Shown: positions 15,678 through 24,985, counted from the first letter of the stretch. The stretch: DNA of 64,000 bases from Epilithonimonas sp042695135 (GCF_042695135.1 NZ_CP170547.1:186001-250000), one strand, 5' to 3'. The notes: generated by a model from the letters alone, not told the origin. Made by a program: numbers and translations.

Positions 15678-16613
15678 CTATTTGGAAAAATGAGGCGTCA
15701 GGAAAGCCAATGGAATGTCTGCGCCAACTCTGATTTGATCAAAGGGGAAATATCTTATGCCGTGCTGATATTGCACAAATGCCGTGAAATTTTTATCATA
15801 ATAATTAAGTTTTGAAGCGAAAACAACAGGCTTATCTCCATAATCAGGAACCCTTCTCAGCCAGCCGGAATATCCGGAATAAGTATTTTCCCAACCGACC
15901 TTATCATTTCTGAGAATCAGTTTTGCGCCATACATTATGGCATCATCCTGAACATTAAGTCCCGGAGTCTGGACATCCCAGGAGAAAAATCCAAGGTTGC
16001 CGACAAGCCTTATTTCTTTCAGAATAGGATTGTTGACATGAAGAGATTTACCAATTTCGGTATCAAAATAATATCCGGCAGTATTGAAAAATCTTCTGTC
16101 TTTGAAGTTACTCCCGGAAGCGGTTTTAAGAGTTGCATTGAAAATTATTGCTGGTCTATATTTCTTTTCCGAAATCAGGGAAACTCTGGTTTGTACATAT
16201 AAATCTCCACTTGCCGTCCCCGATTTTTCCACCAACATATTCCGTCTTTTAAAAACTTCATCCGTCACATTATATTTCTCAAAAGGAACGATCCAGGCTT
16301 TTACGGAAACTTTGTTTGAGATCAGAGGGACTTCTATTTTTGCTGTAATACTTTGAGTTTTGTCGCCGTATCCATAGTAATAATCTCCAAAAACGGTGAA
16401 AATTGTCTTTTCCGGGATGGTTGCATTTGTAAATTCCGGGACAGGATTGGCATTTGGGCCGAACCAATTGGTTGTGTGATGAACAAGTGGCGGAATTGGA
16501 GGCTGTGAATAAATTACATTTATGAAAAACACAACATTTATAAATAAAATACATTTAATCATTAAACAGATTAAAATATTTGTTCTAAATATTAAACATT
16601 TGATTAATTTCAT
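15678..16613 (-). CDS. Putative secreted or outer-membrane protein (311 aa)
   Basis: Family not recognised with certainty. The N-terminus is hydrophobic and ends ...FFINVIYSQPP, a signal peptide; the true start may be the ATG 17 codons in (MIKCILFINV). The mature part alternates aromatic and polar residues in strand-length segments (TIFTVFGDYYYGYGDKTQS, KLILRNDKVGWENTYSGYSG, FTAFVQYQHGIRYF), which fits a small outer-membrane beta-barrel. Length and composition match many flavobacterial unknown barrels. It stands alone between the yqeY and bacilliredoxin units. Confidence 0.6.
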   Translation of the reverse strand: MKLIKCLIFRTNILICLMIKCILFINVVFFINVIYSQPPIPPLVHHTTNWFGPNANPVPEFTNATIPEKTIFTVFGDYYYGYGDKTQSITAKIEVPLISNKVSVKAWIVPFEKYNVTDEVFKRRNMLVEKSGTASGDLYVQTRVSLISEKKYRPAIIFNATLKTASGSNFKDRRFFNTAGYYFDTEIGKSLHVNNPILKEIRLVGNLGFFSWDVQTPGLNVQDDAIMYGAKLILRNDKVGWENTYSGYSGWLRRVPDYGDKPVVFASKLNYYDKNFTAFVQYQHGIRYFPFDQIRVGADIPLAFLTPHFSK

Positions 16614-16663
16614 TGTTGAATTAGTTTTCTCAAATCTAATAAAAAAAACAATTCAAAAATAAA

Positions 16664-16691
16664 AAGCTCAAAATCCTGGGATTTTGAGCTT
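16664..16691 (-). terminator. Terminator after yqeY, 13-bp stem
   Basis: Perfect 13-bp inverted repeat (AAGCTCAAAATCC/GGATTTTGAGCTT, 2-base loop) followed on the minus strand by TTTATTTTTG. It ends the division cluster transcript. Confidence 0.85.
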
Positions 16692-16740
16692 CAATCAAAT
16701 CGATATGCAAATTAAGTATATCTGTGTTTGGTTGTTTGTT

Positions 16741-16799
16741 TTTAGTTGATTGTTGATAGCCAAAATACTATCAACTGACAACTATCAACCGACAACTTT
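16741..16799. repeat. Dispersed short repeat, ACTATCAACTGACAACT type
   Basis: Low-complexity dyad-rich stretch of TTGATTGTTGATAG, ACTATCAACTGACAACT and ATCAACCGACAACT motifs. A related stretch in the opposite reading lies between mraZ and rsmH (33855-33895). It looks like a dispersed extragenic repeat. Confidence 0.5.
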
Positions 16800-17246
16800 T
16801 TAAGAAAGTAATTTCTTGACCATTTCGGAAATACTTTTTCCGTCAGATTTTCCTGCAAGCTTTTTAGATGCAGTTCCCATTACTTTTCCTAAATCTTTGA
16901 TACTTTCTGCGCCGGTTTCAGAAATAATGGTTTTAATTTCCGATTCCAATTCTTCTGCAGAAAGCTGTTGTGGAAGAAACTTCTCGATCACTTTGGATTG
17001 CGCTTCCTCAACTTCCGCAAGATCTGTTCTTCCCTGCGCAGTAAACTGATCATAAGAATCTTTTCTCTGCTTGATCATTCTTTGCAAAATTGCAATTTCC
17101 TGCTCTGCTGAAACTTCTGCACCAATAGCTTCGGTTTTCAGTAATAATATTTGCGCTTTCACGGCACGAAGAGAATCCAGAGCAATTCTGTCTTTTTCTC
17201 TCATTGCAGTTTTTATCGCCTCGTTTATAGTAAGTTCTAAACTCAT
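16800..17246 (-). CDS. GatB/YqeY domain protein
   Basis: 148-residue all-helical protein of the YqeY family, related to the tail domain of the tRNA amidotransferase subunit GatB. Landmarks are the N-terminal MSLELTINEAIKTAMREKDRIALDSLRAVKA and the C-terminal VMGTASKKLAGKSDGKSISEMVKKLL. In GatB the domain contacts tRNA; the free-standing protein has no settled role. It follows ftsZ by 88 bp and is the last gene before a strong terminator, so it is probably co-transcribed with the division cluster. Confidence 0.93.
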   Translation of the reverse strand: MSLELTINEAIKTAMREKDRIALDSLRAVKAQILLLKTEAIGAEVSAEQEIAILQRMIKQRKDSYDQFTAQGRTDLAEVEEAQSKVIEKFLPQQLSAEELESEIKTIISETGAESIKDLGKVMGTASKKLAGKSDGKSISEMVKKLLS

Positions 17247-17334
17247 AATTTTTTATTTTAATAATATATCAATGTAACATTTTACCAATATGAAAAATTG
17301 TTAGACTGGTACATTTAATACATTGTTAAATTGA

Positions 17335-19215
17335 TTAATCTACATCTTTATTAAGGAAACGATTTTCTCTCAGCTGCATACTTCCGTTGTTATCAGACAA
17401 AAAAGTGTTGATATTCTGGTCTGAGGCATTAGCACCGTCGATAACGATATTCTTTCTCTTGAAAGCAGGAACTGTTTCGAACACGTTCTCATTATCCAAT
17501 TGCTGGTAACGTGAATTGAATTCTTTCAGCTTGTTTCTTCTGTCCAAAGCTTTGGAAGCGTCGGGCGTTTTATTAAAAAAAGTGAATCCACTTTCTGTTT
17601 CCTGTACCGGTTCTGATCTTTTTTCTTCTACAATTTCTTCTTTAGTTTCGGCTGCGAAAGAAAATCTATTTGGTTGAGATTCATTAATTTTTTCTTCAAC
17701 AATCTCATTTATGATTTCTTGTTTAACTTCAGAAACGATTTCTTTGTCGATGACAGGAAATTCTTCGTAAGTCGAAGACTCATTAATTGTAAAAGTCACT
17801 TCTACAGGCTTTTCCACTTCTTCAGTTTTGAAAGATGCTTTTGGCTTTTCCTCAACCTCGAAACTAAAAGACTGCGGTTCTAAATCAAAATCCTCATTAT
17901 GATCTTCTTCGAATGTGAAAAGATTGTATTCGTTTTTTTCTTCGTTCACATAACCATTAGAATATTGCTGAATTTCTTCATTTTCAATCGTTTCGATTTC
18001 TGTCATTGGTTCTTCAACCAAACTTTCGGCTAATGAATTAGTAGGAAAGTTAGAGGATCCGAAATCCTCATCATCTTCTAAACGAAAAAAGTTTTTCCCG
18101 GATTCAGTTTGTGGTTTTGACTCTTCCTGAAGTCTGCTTTTGAAAGGGGATTCTCTGTTTCTTGAAAACGAATTTGGTCTGTCGTCCAAAGAATATTTGA
18201 TAGTTTCTGTTGTTCCTGTATGCTTTTTATCTTCGTTGGAAAAACCTGTTGCGATTACCAAAACGCTTACTGCATCGCCCAATTCCTCATCTGTTCCAAC
18301 CCCAAAAATAATGTCTGCCGTATGACCAGCTTCTTTCTGGATATAATCCATAATAACGCCGATCTCGTCCATCGTCACTTCGGAAACACCGCTTCTGATC
18401 AGCAAAAGAACATTTTTAGCGCCAGTGATTTTGTTGTCATTCAATAATGGGGAATCCAAAGCTTTTTTCACTGCCTCTTCCGCTTTTTTCTCGCCGGTTG
18501 CAACGCCGGTTGACATCAATGCAGTTCCGGAATTTGCAAGGACAGATTTTGCATCACGGAAATCGATATTAACATCAAAATAACCTGTGATTACTTCTGC
18601 CATTCCTTTTGCAGCATTTGTCAAAACTTCATCGGCTTTAGAAAATCCTTGTTTGAAACCAAGATTTCCGAATTGCTGTCTTAATTTATCATTATTAATG
18701 ACAATCAAAGAATCAACATTATTTCTTAATTTTTCAAGACCTAATTCTGCCTGGTCCAATCTTCTTTTTCCTTCAAAACTAAAAGGTACGGTTACGATCC
18801 CAACGGTAAGGATTCCCATTTCCTTTGCTACTTTTGCAATCACAGGCGCAGCACCAGTTCCCGTTCCACCGCCCATTCCGGCCGTGATGAAAACCATTTT
18901 GGTGTTTTGTCCCATAGCCGCTTTGATCTCATCGATGCTTTCAATCGCTGCTTTTTCGCCTACTTCCGGATCGGCGCCTGCACCAAGACCTTCTGTCATA
19001 GAAATCCCTAGCTGCACTTTATTAGAAACCGGATTGTTGTCCAACGTCTGAGCATCTGTATTACAGATCACGAAATCTACACCGTAAATCCCTTTCTCGT
19101 ACATATGCTTCAAAGCGTTGTTTCCGCCACCTCCGACACCAATCACTTTGATGATGGAAGAATTCCCTTTTGGCAGGTCAAATGAAAAACCTTGTGTGTT
19201 TGTTATATTGTCCAT
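17335..19215 (-). CDS. ftsZ: Cell division protein FtsZ with long C-terminal linker
   Basis: Tubulin-like GTPase forming the division ring. The globular domain (about 10-325) has the nucleotide-binding and tubulin signature GGGTGTGAAP, the VGVGGGGNNALKHM start and the later T7 loop region. About 250 residues of acidic, Glu-rich linker follow. A PAFKRKNIVIDG segment (about 45 residues before the end) probably acts as the FtsA-binding peptide, with an unusual further tail. An in-frame ATG exists at 19278, but the ATG at 19215 (MDNITNTQGF) fits the family better, giving 626 residues. Last of the fts/mur genes, 87 bp after ftsA. Confidence 0.97.
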   Translation of the reverse strand: MDNITNTQGFSFDLPKGNSSIIKVIGVGGGGNNALKHMYEKGIYGVDFVICNTDAQTLDNNPVSNKVQLGISMTEGLGAGADPEVGEKAAIESIDEIKAAMGQNTKMVFITAGMGGGTGTGAAPVIAKVAKEMGILTVGIVTVPFSFEGKRRLDQAELGLEKLRNNVDSLIVINNDKLRQQFGNLGFKQGFSKADEVLTNAAKGMAEVITGYFDVNIDFRDAKSVLANSGTALMSTGVATGEKKAEEAVKKALDSPLLNDNKITGAKNVLLLIRSGVSEVTMDEIGVIMDYIQKEAGHTADIIFGVGTDEELGDAVSVLVIATGFSNEDKKHTGTTETIKYSLDDRPNSFSRNRESPFKSRLQEESKPQTESGKNFFRLEDDEDFGSSNFPTNSLAESLVEEPMTEIETIENEEIQQYSNGYVNEEKNEYNLFTFEEDHNEDFDLEPQSFSFEVEEKPKASFKTEEVEKPVEVTFTINESSTYEEFPVIDKEIVSEVKQEIINEIVEEKINESQPNRFSFAAETKEEIVEEKRSEPVQETESGFTFFNKTPDASKALDRRNKLKEFNSRYQQLDNENVFETVPAFKRKNIVIDGANASDQNINTFLSDNNGSMQLRENRFLNKDVD

Positions 19216-19232
19216 AGTGTTATATTTTTTAG

Positions 19233-19287
19233 TTGATAATTGATTAATGATAATTGACGATACGCTTGTCATAATCAATTATCTCTG
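19233..19287. repeat. Dispersed repeat between ftsA and ftsZ
   Basis: AT-rich stretch of overlapping ATAATTGAT/TGATAATTGA motifs with partial dyad symmetry, typical of short dispersed repeats in flavobacterial intergenic gaps. It sits in the gap and partly inside the alternative ftsZ N-terminal extension. Confidence 0.45.
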
Positions 19288-19302
19288 ATCTTTATATATA
19301 TT

Positions 19303-20688
19303 TTACTCTTCTACTTCTTCAAAGAATTTTTTTACTTTATCCAGAATTGACTGTCCGAAGGTTGGTCTGTTTCTTTTGACCTCTTCCTTATGTCTTGCAA
19401 TTTCTTCTAGTTGATTCTGCTGAGGTGTTTGAATCTCCTGAGGCGGAACCTGATTTTGGATTGCATTTTCGATTTGAGGCTTCAGTTCTTCGATAATTTC
19501 TTCTTCTGTTACTAAAGTTTTTTTATCTCTGATCTTCAGACTTTCCATTAACAAACCGATGGAAGTTGCAAATTCAGGACCTTTCAGATATTGATTCTTA
19601 TCATTTGCAACATATTCATTAGCAAAACCAATTCTGCTATCGAAACCGGTTGTATAGTTCGCTAACTGACGAAGGTTTCTCAAATTGGAACCACCACCTG
19701 TCAAAACGATTCCGGCAATCAGTTTTTTCTTTTGTTCGAAGGCACCGTAAGCTTTCAGTTCTGTATTCACCATTTCAAGAATCTCCTCAACTCTTGCATT
19801 GATAATCTGAGCCAAAACCTTCAACGAAATCTCTTTGTCCGGACGGCCGTGCAATCCTGGAATCGTCACATACGTACTGTCTTTTTCAAGTTCAGGAACA
19901 GACGAACCGAATTTCACTTTCAGTTGTTCTGCGTGTTTCTCGATGATTGAACATCCTTCCTTAATATCATCGGTGATAATCCCGCCACCGTAAGGAATCA
20001 CGCAGGTATGCCGGATGATGTTGTCTTTGAAAATCGCAATATCAGTCGTTCCACCACCGATATCAACAATTGCGACACCTGCTTCTTTTTCTTCTTTAGT
20101 CAAAACCGCTTCGGATGACGCCAAAGGTTCTAAAGTCAAAGCTTCCATTTCTAAACCAGCTTCACGAACGCATCTCGCGATGTTTCTAATAGAGCCCATT
20201 TGTCCCACAACTACGTGGAAATTAGCTTCCAATCTTTTGCCGTGCATCCCGACTGGTTCCTGGATTTCGCCTTCGGAATCTACTTTATAATCCTGAGGTA
20301 AAACGTGGATGATTTCTTCACCTGGAAGCATTACCAATTTCTTCACCTGGTCTTTTAGTTTCTCAATATCTTCCTCCGTAATGTACTGGTCCGGATGATC
20401 TCTCATAATATAATCCGAATGCTGAAGCGAACGGATGTGTTTGCCTGCAATTCCAACCGTTACCTTATGAATAGGAACGCCAGCGCTGGATTGCGCTTCT
20501 GCAACAGCGGACTTGATGGAGTTGATGGTTTGGGAAATATTATTGACAATCCCTTTATGAACGCCTAAACTTTTTGCTTTCCCAACGCCCAGAATTTCAA
20601 TTTTCCCGTGAGCGTTTCGTCTTCCGACAATGGCAACGATCTTCGTTGTTCCAATGTCCAGACCTACTGAATACTCTTGATTTTCCAT
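19303..20688 (-). CDS. ftsA: Cell division protein FtsA
   Basis: Actin-like ATPase that tethers FtsZ to the membrane. 461 residues. Visible actin-fold motifs are phosphate 1 (VGLDIGTTKIVAIVG), phosphate 2 (VAIVDIGGGTTDIAIF) and the adenosine motif (GIVLTGGGSNLRNL). The C-terminus ends in an amphipathic helix (ILDKVKKFFEEVEE) that should bind the membrane, after a Gln/Glu-rich linker. The order ftsQ-ftsA-ftsZ is the classical one. Confidence 0.97.
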   Translation of the reverse strand: MENQEYSVGLDIGTTKIVAIVGRRNAHGKIEILGVGKAKSLGVHKGIVNNISQTINSIKSAVAEAQSSAGVPIHKVTVGIAGKHIRSLQHSDYIMRDHPDQYITEEDIEKLKDQVKKLVMLPGEEIIHVLPQDYKVDSEGEIQEPVGMHGKRLEANFHVVVGQMGSIRNIARCVREAGLEMEALTLEPLASSEAVLTKEEKEAGVAIVDIGGGTTDIAIFKDNIIRHTCVIPYGGGIITDDIKEGCSIIEKHAEQLKVKFGSSVPELEKDSTYVTIPGLHGRPDKEISLKVLAQIINARVEEILEMVNTELKAYGAFEQKKKLIAGIVLTGGGSNLRNLRQLANYTTGFDSRIGFANEYVANDKNQYLKGPEFATSIGLLMESLKIRDKKTLVTEEEIIEELKPQIENAIQNQVPPQEIQTPQQNQLEEIARHKEEVKRNRPTFGQSILDKVKKFFEEVEE

Positions 20689-20734
20689 TATATGCTCGAT
20701 TTGATTTTTTAATATTTTAAAATAGCTTTCTCTA

Positions 20735-20789
20735 CATTCCCCAGGGTTTCACCCTGCGCTACTAACATTTGTCCCTCTGGGACTATTCT
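20735..20789. repeat. Extragenic palindromic repeat between ftsQ and ftsA
   Basis: Contains CCCAGGGTTTCACCCTG and GTCCCTCTGGGAC, two short inverted repeats. The GGTTTCACC core recurs in the ftsW-murG gap (24900-24980). This matches a repeat type common between genes of Bacteroidota. Confidence 0.6.
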
Positions 20790-21787
20790 ACAACTACTCT
20801 TGCTTTTTTCTTTTTATCACTTGTTTTGGAAGCTGTTTCTTTTTTCTTGGTAGAAACTTTTTTAGCTTCTGGTTTTTTCTCTACTTTTTTCGGTTTTGCA
20901 GTCTCCTTTTTGGGTTCTGCTTTCTTAATCTCTTTTTTTGGTTCGGGCTTTTTTTCCTTTACTTCCCGCTTTATTGGAATTGATGCCAATGTATGAGTTT
21001 GCGTTTCTTCCGGTTTTTTGATTTCAATTTTTGGTGCATTTTTCAGAATGCTGTCATTTTCCTTGAAATATGGATTCAGTGTTGTCACAATCTGATTCTC
21101 ATATTTCAATGATATTTTTTTGTATTTCTCCGGACTTTGATCCACCAGGTATTTCTCAACGAATGTTTTAAATCCTTTGACCTTAAAATCAATATTATCA
21201 AGGTCGCCGATTTCAACTTTGTAATTTCCCTCGCTTGTCAGTAAGTTATAATCTTCCTTTTCCTTAGTGATTCCAATGAAATATCTCTTGCTGAAATCAT
21301 CTTTGTCTATTTTTTCTATTAATTCTCCTAATTCTTTATATTCTGAAGGTTTTACATCACCCATTACCAACATACTTGGAAGAGAGAAATTCTTCGAAAT
21401 AGGGAATTCAACGCCTTTTTTATCGACGTAGAAATCTTTTCCGTTTTTATTCAATCTGAAAGCCGGAACTCTTTGTTTGATGTCAACATTCAGATTTCCA
21501 TTTAGATTCAAATAAACATTGGCACTGTCCACAAAAGGAATTAGATTAATTTTTTTCTCCAATTCCGGAATGTTGATGTCTCCAATTTTTCTTGTCGGAT
21601 TGTATTGTTTCACCAATTCCTTTATGTCTTTCTCATCCACAAAATAAACCGGTGTTTTGCCTTGGTTCATATTGATAGACACCTTCTCCATCTGGGCGTC
21701 GTTGAAACGCTTCAATGAGAAACTGAGCAGAAATCCAAAAAGGACCACTGTTACGAGTATCTTCAATATTCTCCACTTGTTTTTCAT
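20783..21787 (-). CDS. ftsQ: Cell division protein FtsQ (DivIB-like)
   Basis: Bitopic division protein of the FtsQLB complex. 334 residues: short cytoplasmic start, one membrane segment (about 8-25, ILKILVTVVLFGFLLSFSL), then the POTRA and beta domains (about 40-245; VYFVDEKDIKELVKQY, LNLNGNLNVDIKQRVPAFRL). The last about 90 residues are a highly charged Lys/Pro/Glu tail, common in flavobacterial FtsQ. It normally follows murC directly; here a GxxExxY element lies between. Confidence 0.9.
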   Translation of the reverse strand: MKNKWRILKILVTVVLFGFLLSFSLKRFNDAQMEKVSINMNQGKTPVYFVDEKDIKELVKQYNPTRKIGDINIPELEKKINLIPFVDSANVYLNLNGNLNVDIKQRVPAFRLNKNGKDFYVDKKGVEFPISKNFSLPSMLVMGDVKPSEYKELGELIEKIDKDDFSKRYFIGITKEKEDYNLLTSEGNYKVEIGDLDNIDFKVKGFKTFVEKYLVDQSPEKYKKISLKYENQIVTTLNPYFKENDSILKNAPKIEIKKPEETQTHTLASIPIKREVKEKKPEPKKEIKKAEPKKETAKPKKVEKKPEAKKVSTKKKETASKTSDKKKKARVVVE

Positions 21788-21803
21788 TTCTTATACTATT
21801 TTT

Positions 21804-21867
21804 GAACACAAAGTGCACAAAGTTTTTTTAAATTTTAAGTCTCACAAAGCCGCTTCGCTTAGATAAG
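21804..21867. repeat. Left inverted repeat of the GxxExxY element
   Basis: About 64 bp, pairing in inverted orientation with 22281-22343. The 25 bp at 21839-21863 (core CTCACAAAGCCGCTTCGC) match perfectly; the outer part (GAACACAAAGTGCACAAAG) matches with a few differences. Confidence 0.85.
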
Positions 21868-21883
21868 ATTTAGTTATAATTTC

Positions 21884-22270
21884 TTAGTCTGTTATATACC
21901 CGTTTACGATTCTTCTTATTCCAGTTTTAAATAATTTCGAATTAAAATTTAATAACAACCCGAGTTTATAATTACCCAATCTCAAATAATTAAGAAGTTG
22001 AGCTGCATTAAAATCTGTAAGGATTTCTTGTGCTTTTATTTCTATAACGACTTTATTTTCTATCAGCAAGTCAATTTTAAAAGCATTTTCCACTTTCATT
22101 CCTTCGTAATTGATTGATAAAAATTTCTGTCTTTCTACATTTAATCCTCTATTTTTCAATTCAAAATCCAAACATTGATCATAAACCGTTTCATAAAGTC
22201 CCATTCCTAATTGGCGATGAACTTTCAGCCCTGCATCAATAATAATTTTTGATAATTCATTTTCATTCAT
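21884..22270 (-). CDS. GxxExxY protein between inverted repeats
   Basis: 128-residue protein of the GxxExxY family, defined by the motif seen here as GMGLYETVY (about 23-31). The rest has a PD-(D/E)XK nuclease-like pattern: FKIDLLIENKVVIEIKA, where D and E-x-K could be catalytic, and LGLLLNFN. The biological role is not established. These genes are abundant in environmental Bacteroidota and often lie next to CACAAAG-type repeats. Here the gene lies inside a perfect inverted-repeat bracket between murC and ftsQ, in the direction of the operon. This suggests an insertion that keeps the cluster transcribable. Confidence 0.85.
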   Translation of the reverse strand: MNENELSKIIIDAGLKVHRQLGMGLYETVYDQCLDFELKNRGLNVERQKFLSINYEGMKVENAFKIDLLIENKVVIEIKAQEILTDFNAAQLLNYLRLGNYKLGLLLNFNSKLFKTGIRRIVNGYITD

Positions 22271-22280
22271 TTGTTTTTTA

Positions 22281-22343
22281 CTTTTCTAAGCGAAGCGGCT
22301 TTGTGAGACCTTTAAAAAATTTCTCTTTGTGCGCTTCGTGTTC
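22281..22343. repeat. Right inverted repeat of the GxxExxY element
   Basis: Partner of 21804-21867; the perfect 25-bp portion is 22285-22309. It ends 2 bp before the murC stop codon. Confidence 0.85.
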
Positions 22344-22345
22344 AA

Positions 22346-23704
22346 TCAAACTCTCGGAAGCCATTCCACAATGCCATCATAAAGCGTATCGATATTTCCG
22401 GCTCCTACTGTCAAAAGAATATCAAATTCCTTTTCTTTTATCAATTCAAAAGTCTCCGGTAATGTGCAGACTTTCTTGTTTTCAATTTCAATTTTATCCG
22501 ATAACCATGCTGAGGTAACCCCTTCATAATTTTCCTGAATTTCCCGTGCCGGATAAATGTCCAAAAGCAAAAGGTCATCAGCTTTTTCCAGACTTCTTGC
22601 AAAATCTTCCGCAAAATCTCTTGTTCTGCTGAACAAATGAGGTTGGAAAACCACCAACAATTTCTTCATCGGATAAAAAGTTTTTATCGAACCAATAACC
22701 GCATTCAGTTCTGTTGGATGATGCGCGTAATCATCAATATAAATTTTCCCGTTATCGAAAATATGTTTTGTATATCTTCTCTTGATTCCTTTGAAATTGG
22801 CAATTGCTTTCTTCAAAGTTTCGAAATCAACACCCAAATTGCTCAAAATTGCCAATGCAACCGTGGCATTTTCAACATTATGAATTCCCGGAATTTCCCA
22901 AACAAAATCTTCGATTTCTTCTGTTGGCGTATGGAAATCAAAATAGATTTTATCGTGATCCATTCTCAGGTTATCGGAGTAATAATCTGCCTCCTCATTC
23001 ACCGCATAAGTCAAATGCTCTCTTCCGATCGCAATTCCTTTTCTGACATATAACTGATTATCATTCGGAACTAAAGCCGCAAAATCTCTGAATCCTTCCT
23101 CAATCTGAATTCTGTCACCATAAATATCCAGATGGTCTGCATCAATGGAAGTTACGACTGCCCAATCCGGAGAAAGATTTAGGAAACTTCTGTCGTATTC
23201 ATCAGCTTCAACTACGGAAAACTGGTTTCCATTATAATCGAAATTCGATTTGAAATTCTCGGAAATGCCACCCAAAAATGCGGATGAAGGCATATTGGCT
23301 TCTTTGCAGAGATGAGCGATCAACGTTGAGGTCGTCGTCTTCCCGTGCGTTCCTGCCACTGCGATGCAATCTGTATTTTCTGTAATTAATCCAAGAACTT
23401 TCGCTCTTTTCAGGATCTCAAAACTTTCGCTAGCGAAATAATCTAAAATTGATAATTTTTTGATTGCCGGTGTGTAAATCACTAAAGTCGATTCTTTGTC
23501 GAACGCTACAATTTTCTCATCAATCACATCTTCAAACGAAATATCAATCCCTTCAAAACCAAGTTGAGCCGTAAGTTTTGTAGGTGTTTTGTCATAGCCC
23601 AAAACATTTTTGCCGTTTGCGTGAAAAAATCTCGCAAGTGCACTCATTCCAATCCCACCGATTCCGATGAAGTAGAAGTTTTGATATTTATTTAAGATGC
23701 TCAT
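22346..23704 (-). CDS. murC: UDP-N-acetylmuramate--L-alanine ligase
   Basis: First amino-acid-adding enzyme of peptidoglycan synthesis. 452 residues with the three Mur ligase domains: an N-terminal UDP-binding segment (FIGIGGIGMSALARFF), the ATP loop (AVAGTHGKTTTSTLIAHL) and the C-terminal domain (DDYAHHPTELNAVI, FQPHLFSRTRDF). TDCIAVAGTHGKTT is typical of MurC. Located between murG and the GxxExxY element, with a 48-bp repeat-containing gap before it. Confidence 0.97.
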   Translation of the reverse strand: MSILNKYQNFYFIGIGGIGMSALARFFHANGKNVLGYDKTPTKLTAQLGFEGIDISFEDVIDEKIVAFDKESTLVIYTPAIKKLSILDYFASESFEILKRAKVLGLITENTDCIAVAGTHGKTTTSTLIAHLCKEANMPSSAFLGGISENFKSNFDYNGNQFSVVEADEYDRSFLNLSPDWAVVTSIDADHLDIYGDRIQIEEGFRDFAALVPNDNQLYVRKGIAIGREHLTYAVNEEADYYSDNLRMDHDKIYFDFHTPTEEIEDFVWEIPGIHNVENATVALAILSNLGVDFETLKKAIANFKGIKRRYTKHIFDNGKIYIDDYAHHPTELNAVIGSIKTFYPMKKLLVVFQPHLFSRTRDFAEDFARSLEKADDLLLLDIYPAREIQENYEGVTSAWLSDKIEIENKKVCTLPETFELIKEKEFDILLTVGAGNIDTLYDGIVEWLPRV

Positions 23705-23710
23705 TTTTTC

Positions 23711-23775
23711 TTTATTGTATTAATGTAAAAAGTATGATGTACAATGTACTTTTTACACTTTACTTTGTACAGTTT
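23711..23775. repeat. Dispersed GTACA dyad repeat, murG-murC gap
   Basis: Contains AAAAAGTATGATGTACAATG, a GTACTTTTTACA stretch and CTTTGTACA: alternating TGTAC/GTACA arms that can form hairpins. Near-identical copies lie at 26249-26309 and, doubled, at 27659-27795. Confidence 0.7.
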
Positions 23776-24859
23776 TTATTATCTCATCCACAATTCCTTC
23801 GGCTGCTTTTGGTTTCGCAAAAAACTCCAGATTATCCGACATTTCATTTCTGACATTCTCACTCTCACAAATCTCTGAAAGCGTGTTCCAGAATTTGTCT
23901 TTCATCTCAGAATCTTTTACCATTCTTGCTGCATTTTTCTCCACCAGAGTAAAGGCATTTTTGGTCTGATGATCTTCTGCTGCAAACGGAAACGGAACTA
24001 ATAAAACCGGTTTTTTTGCAACCGCCAATTCCGAAATTGCAATTGCGCCAGCTCTGGAAACAATTACATCCGCAGCCGAATAAGCCAAAGCCATATCGGA
24101 GATGAATTCCTTTATTTGGATGGAAGCTGGAGGTTGGATCCTGGAAGTTATCTCAGCGAAATCAGTTTTTCCAGTTTGCCAGATGAGTTGGTAATCTTTT
24201 TCTTTTAATTTATCTAAATTGTCTTTCCAGCCGTTGTTCAGAGTTCTGGAACCGAGTGAACCGCCGACGGAGAGAATCGTTAATTTATTTTTATCTAAGC
24301 CTAATTTTTCTTTCGCTAAATCTTTATCAATCAAATCGGTAATGATATTCTGACGGATTGGATTTCCTAAGAAATAAGTTTTCGTTCCTGAGAAGAATTT
24401 CTCCATATCCGGATAAGCCGTGAAAACTGCTTTCGCTTTTTTCGCATTGAAGACATTGGTCTTTCCCGGCAAAGAATTCTGCTCCTGAATGAACGTCGGA
24501 ATTCCCATTTTCGCTGCGATATATAAAGCTGGTCCGCTCGCAAATCCACCGGTTCCAATCGCAAAATCCGGTTTGAAATCCTTAATGATTCTTTTAGCTT
24601 TCAAAAGACTTGAAACAATCTTTAATGGAAGTCCGAGATTCTTGAGAATATTTCCTCTGTCGAATCCGGCGATGTTCAAACCTTCGATCTTAAATCCGGC
24701 CTGAGGCACTTTTTCCATTTCCATTTTTCCGTTGGCTCCAATGAACAAAAACTCAGCGTCAGGCAATCTCTTCCGTATCTCCTGGGCAATCGCAACCGCC
24801 GGGAAGATGTGTCCACCTGTTCCGCCGCCGCTTAGTAATATTTTCAGTTTTTTGCTCAT
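23753..24859 (-). CDS. murG: UDP-N-acetylglucosamine transferase MurG
   Basis: Adds GlcNAc to lipid I to form lipid II at the inner membrane face. About 368 residues from the ATG at 24859 (MSKKLKILLSGGGTGGHIFP); further ATGs at 24868 and 24880 are possible. Visible are the first glycine loop (GGGTGGHIFPA), the second loop (SVGGSLGSRTLN), and the donor-site region (VIVSRAGAIAISEL, PFAAEDHQTKNA). Its 3' end overlaps the repeat in the gap before murC. Confidence 0.97.
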   Translation of the reverse strand: MSKKLKILLSGGGTGGHIFPAVAIAQEIRKRLPDAEFLFIGANGKMEMEKVPQAGFKIEGLNIAGFDRGNILKNLGLPLKIVSSLLKAKRIIKDFKPDFAIGTGGFASGPALYIAAKMGIPTFIQEQNSLPGKTNVFNAKKAKAVFTAYPDMEKFFSGTKTYFLGNPIRQNIITDLIDKDLAKEKLGLDKNKLTILSVGGSLGSRTLNNGWKDNLDKLKEKDYQLIWQTGKTDFAEITSRIQPPASIQIKEFISDMALAYSAADVIVSRAGAIAISELAVAKKPVLLVPFPFAAEDHQTKNAFTLVEKNAARMVKDSEMKDKFWNTLSEICESENVRNEMSDNLEFFAKPKAAEGIVDEIIKTVQSKV

Positions 24860-24884
24860 ATTTTCCATTGGTTTTAGCAACGGT

Positions 24885-24985
24885 TATTAATATTGAATCC
24901 TACGGATTCGTTGTTTTTATTTGCTCATTCCATAGGTTTCACCTACGGCTACTATTGAATCCTTCGGATTCTCAACCTGTCTCTT
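24885..24985. repeat. Extragenic palindromic repeats, ftsW-murG gap
   Basis: GAATCCTACGGATTC and GAATCCTTCGGATTC flank an ATAGGTTTCACCTACGGCTA core. Each forms a short hairpin. The core is related to the repeat at 20735-20789. Confidence 0.6.
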
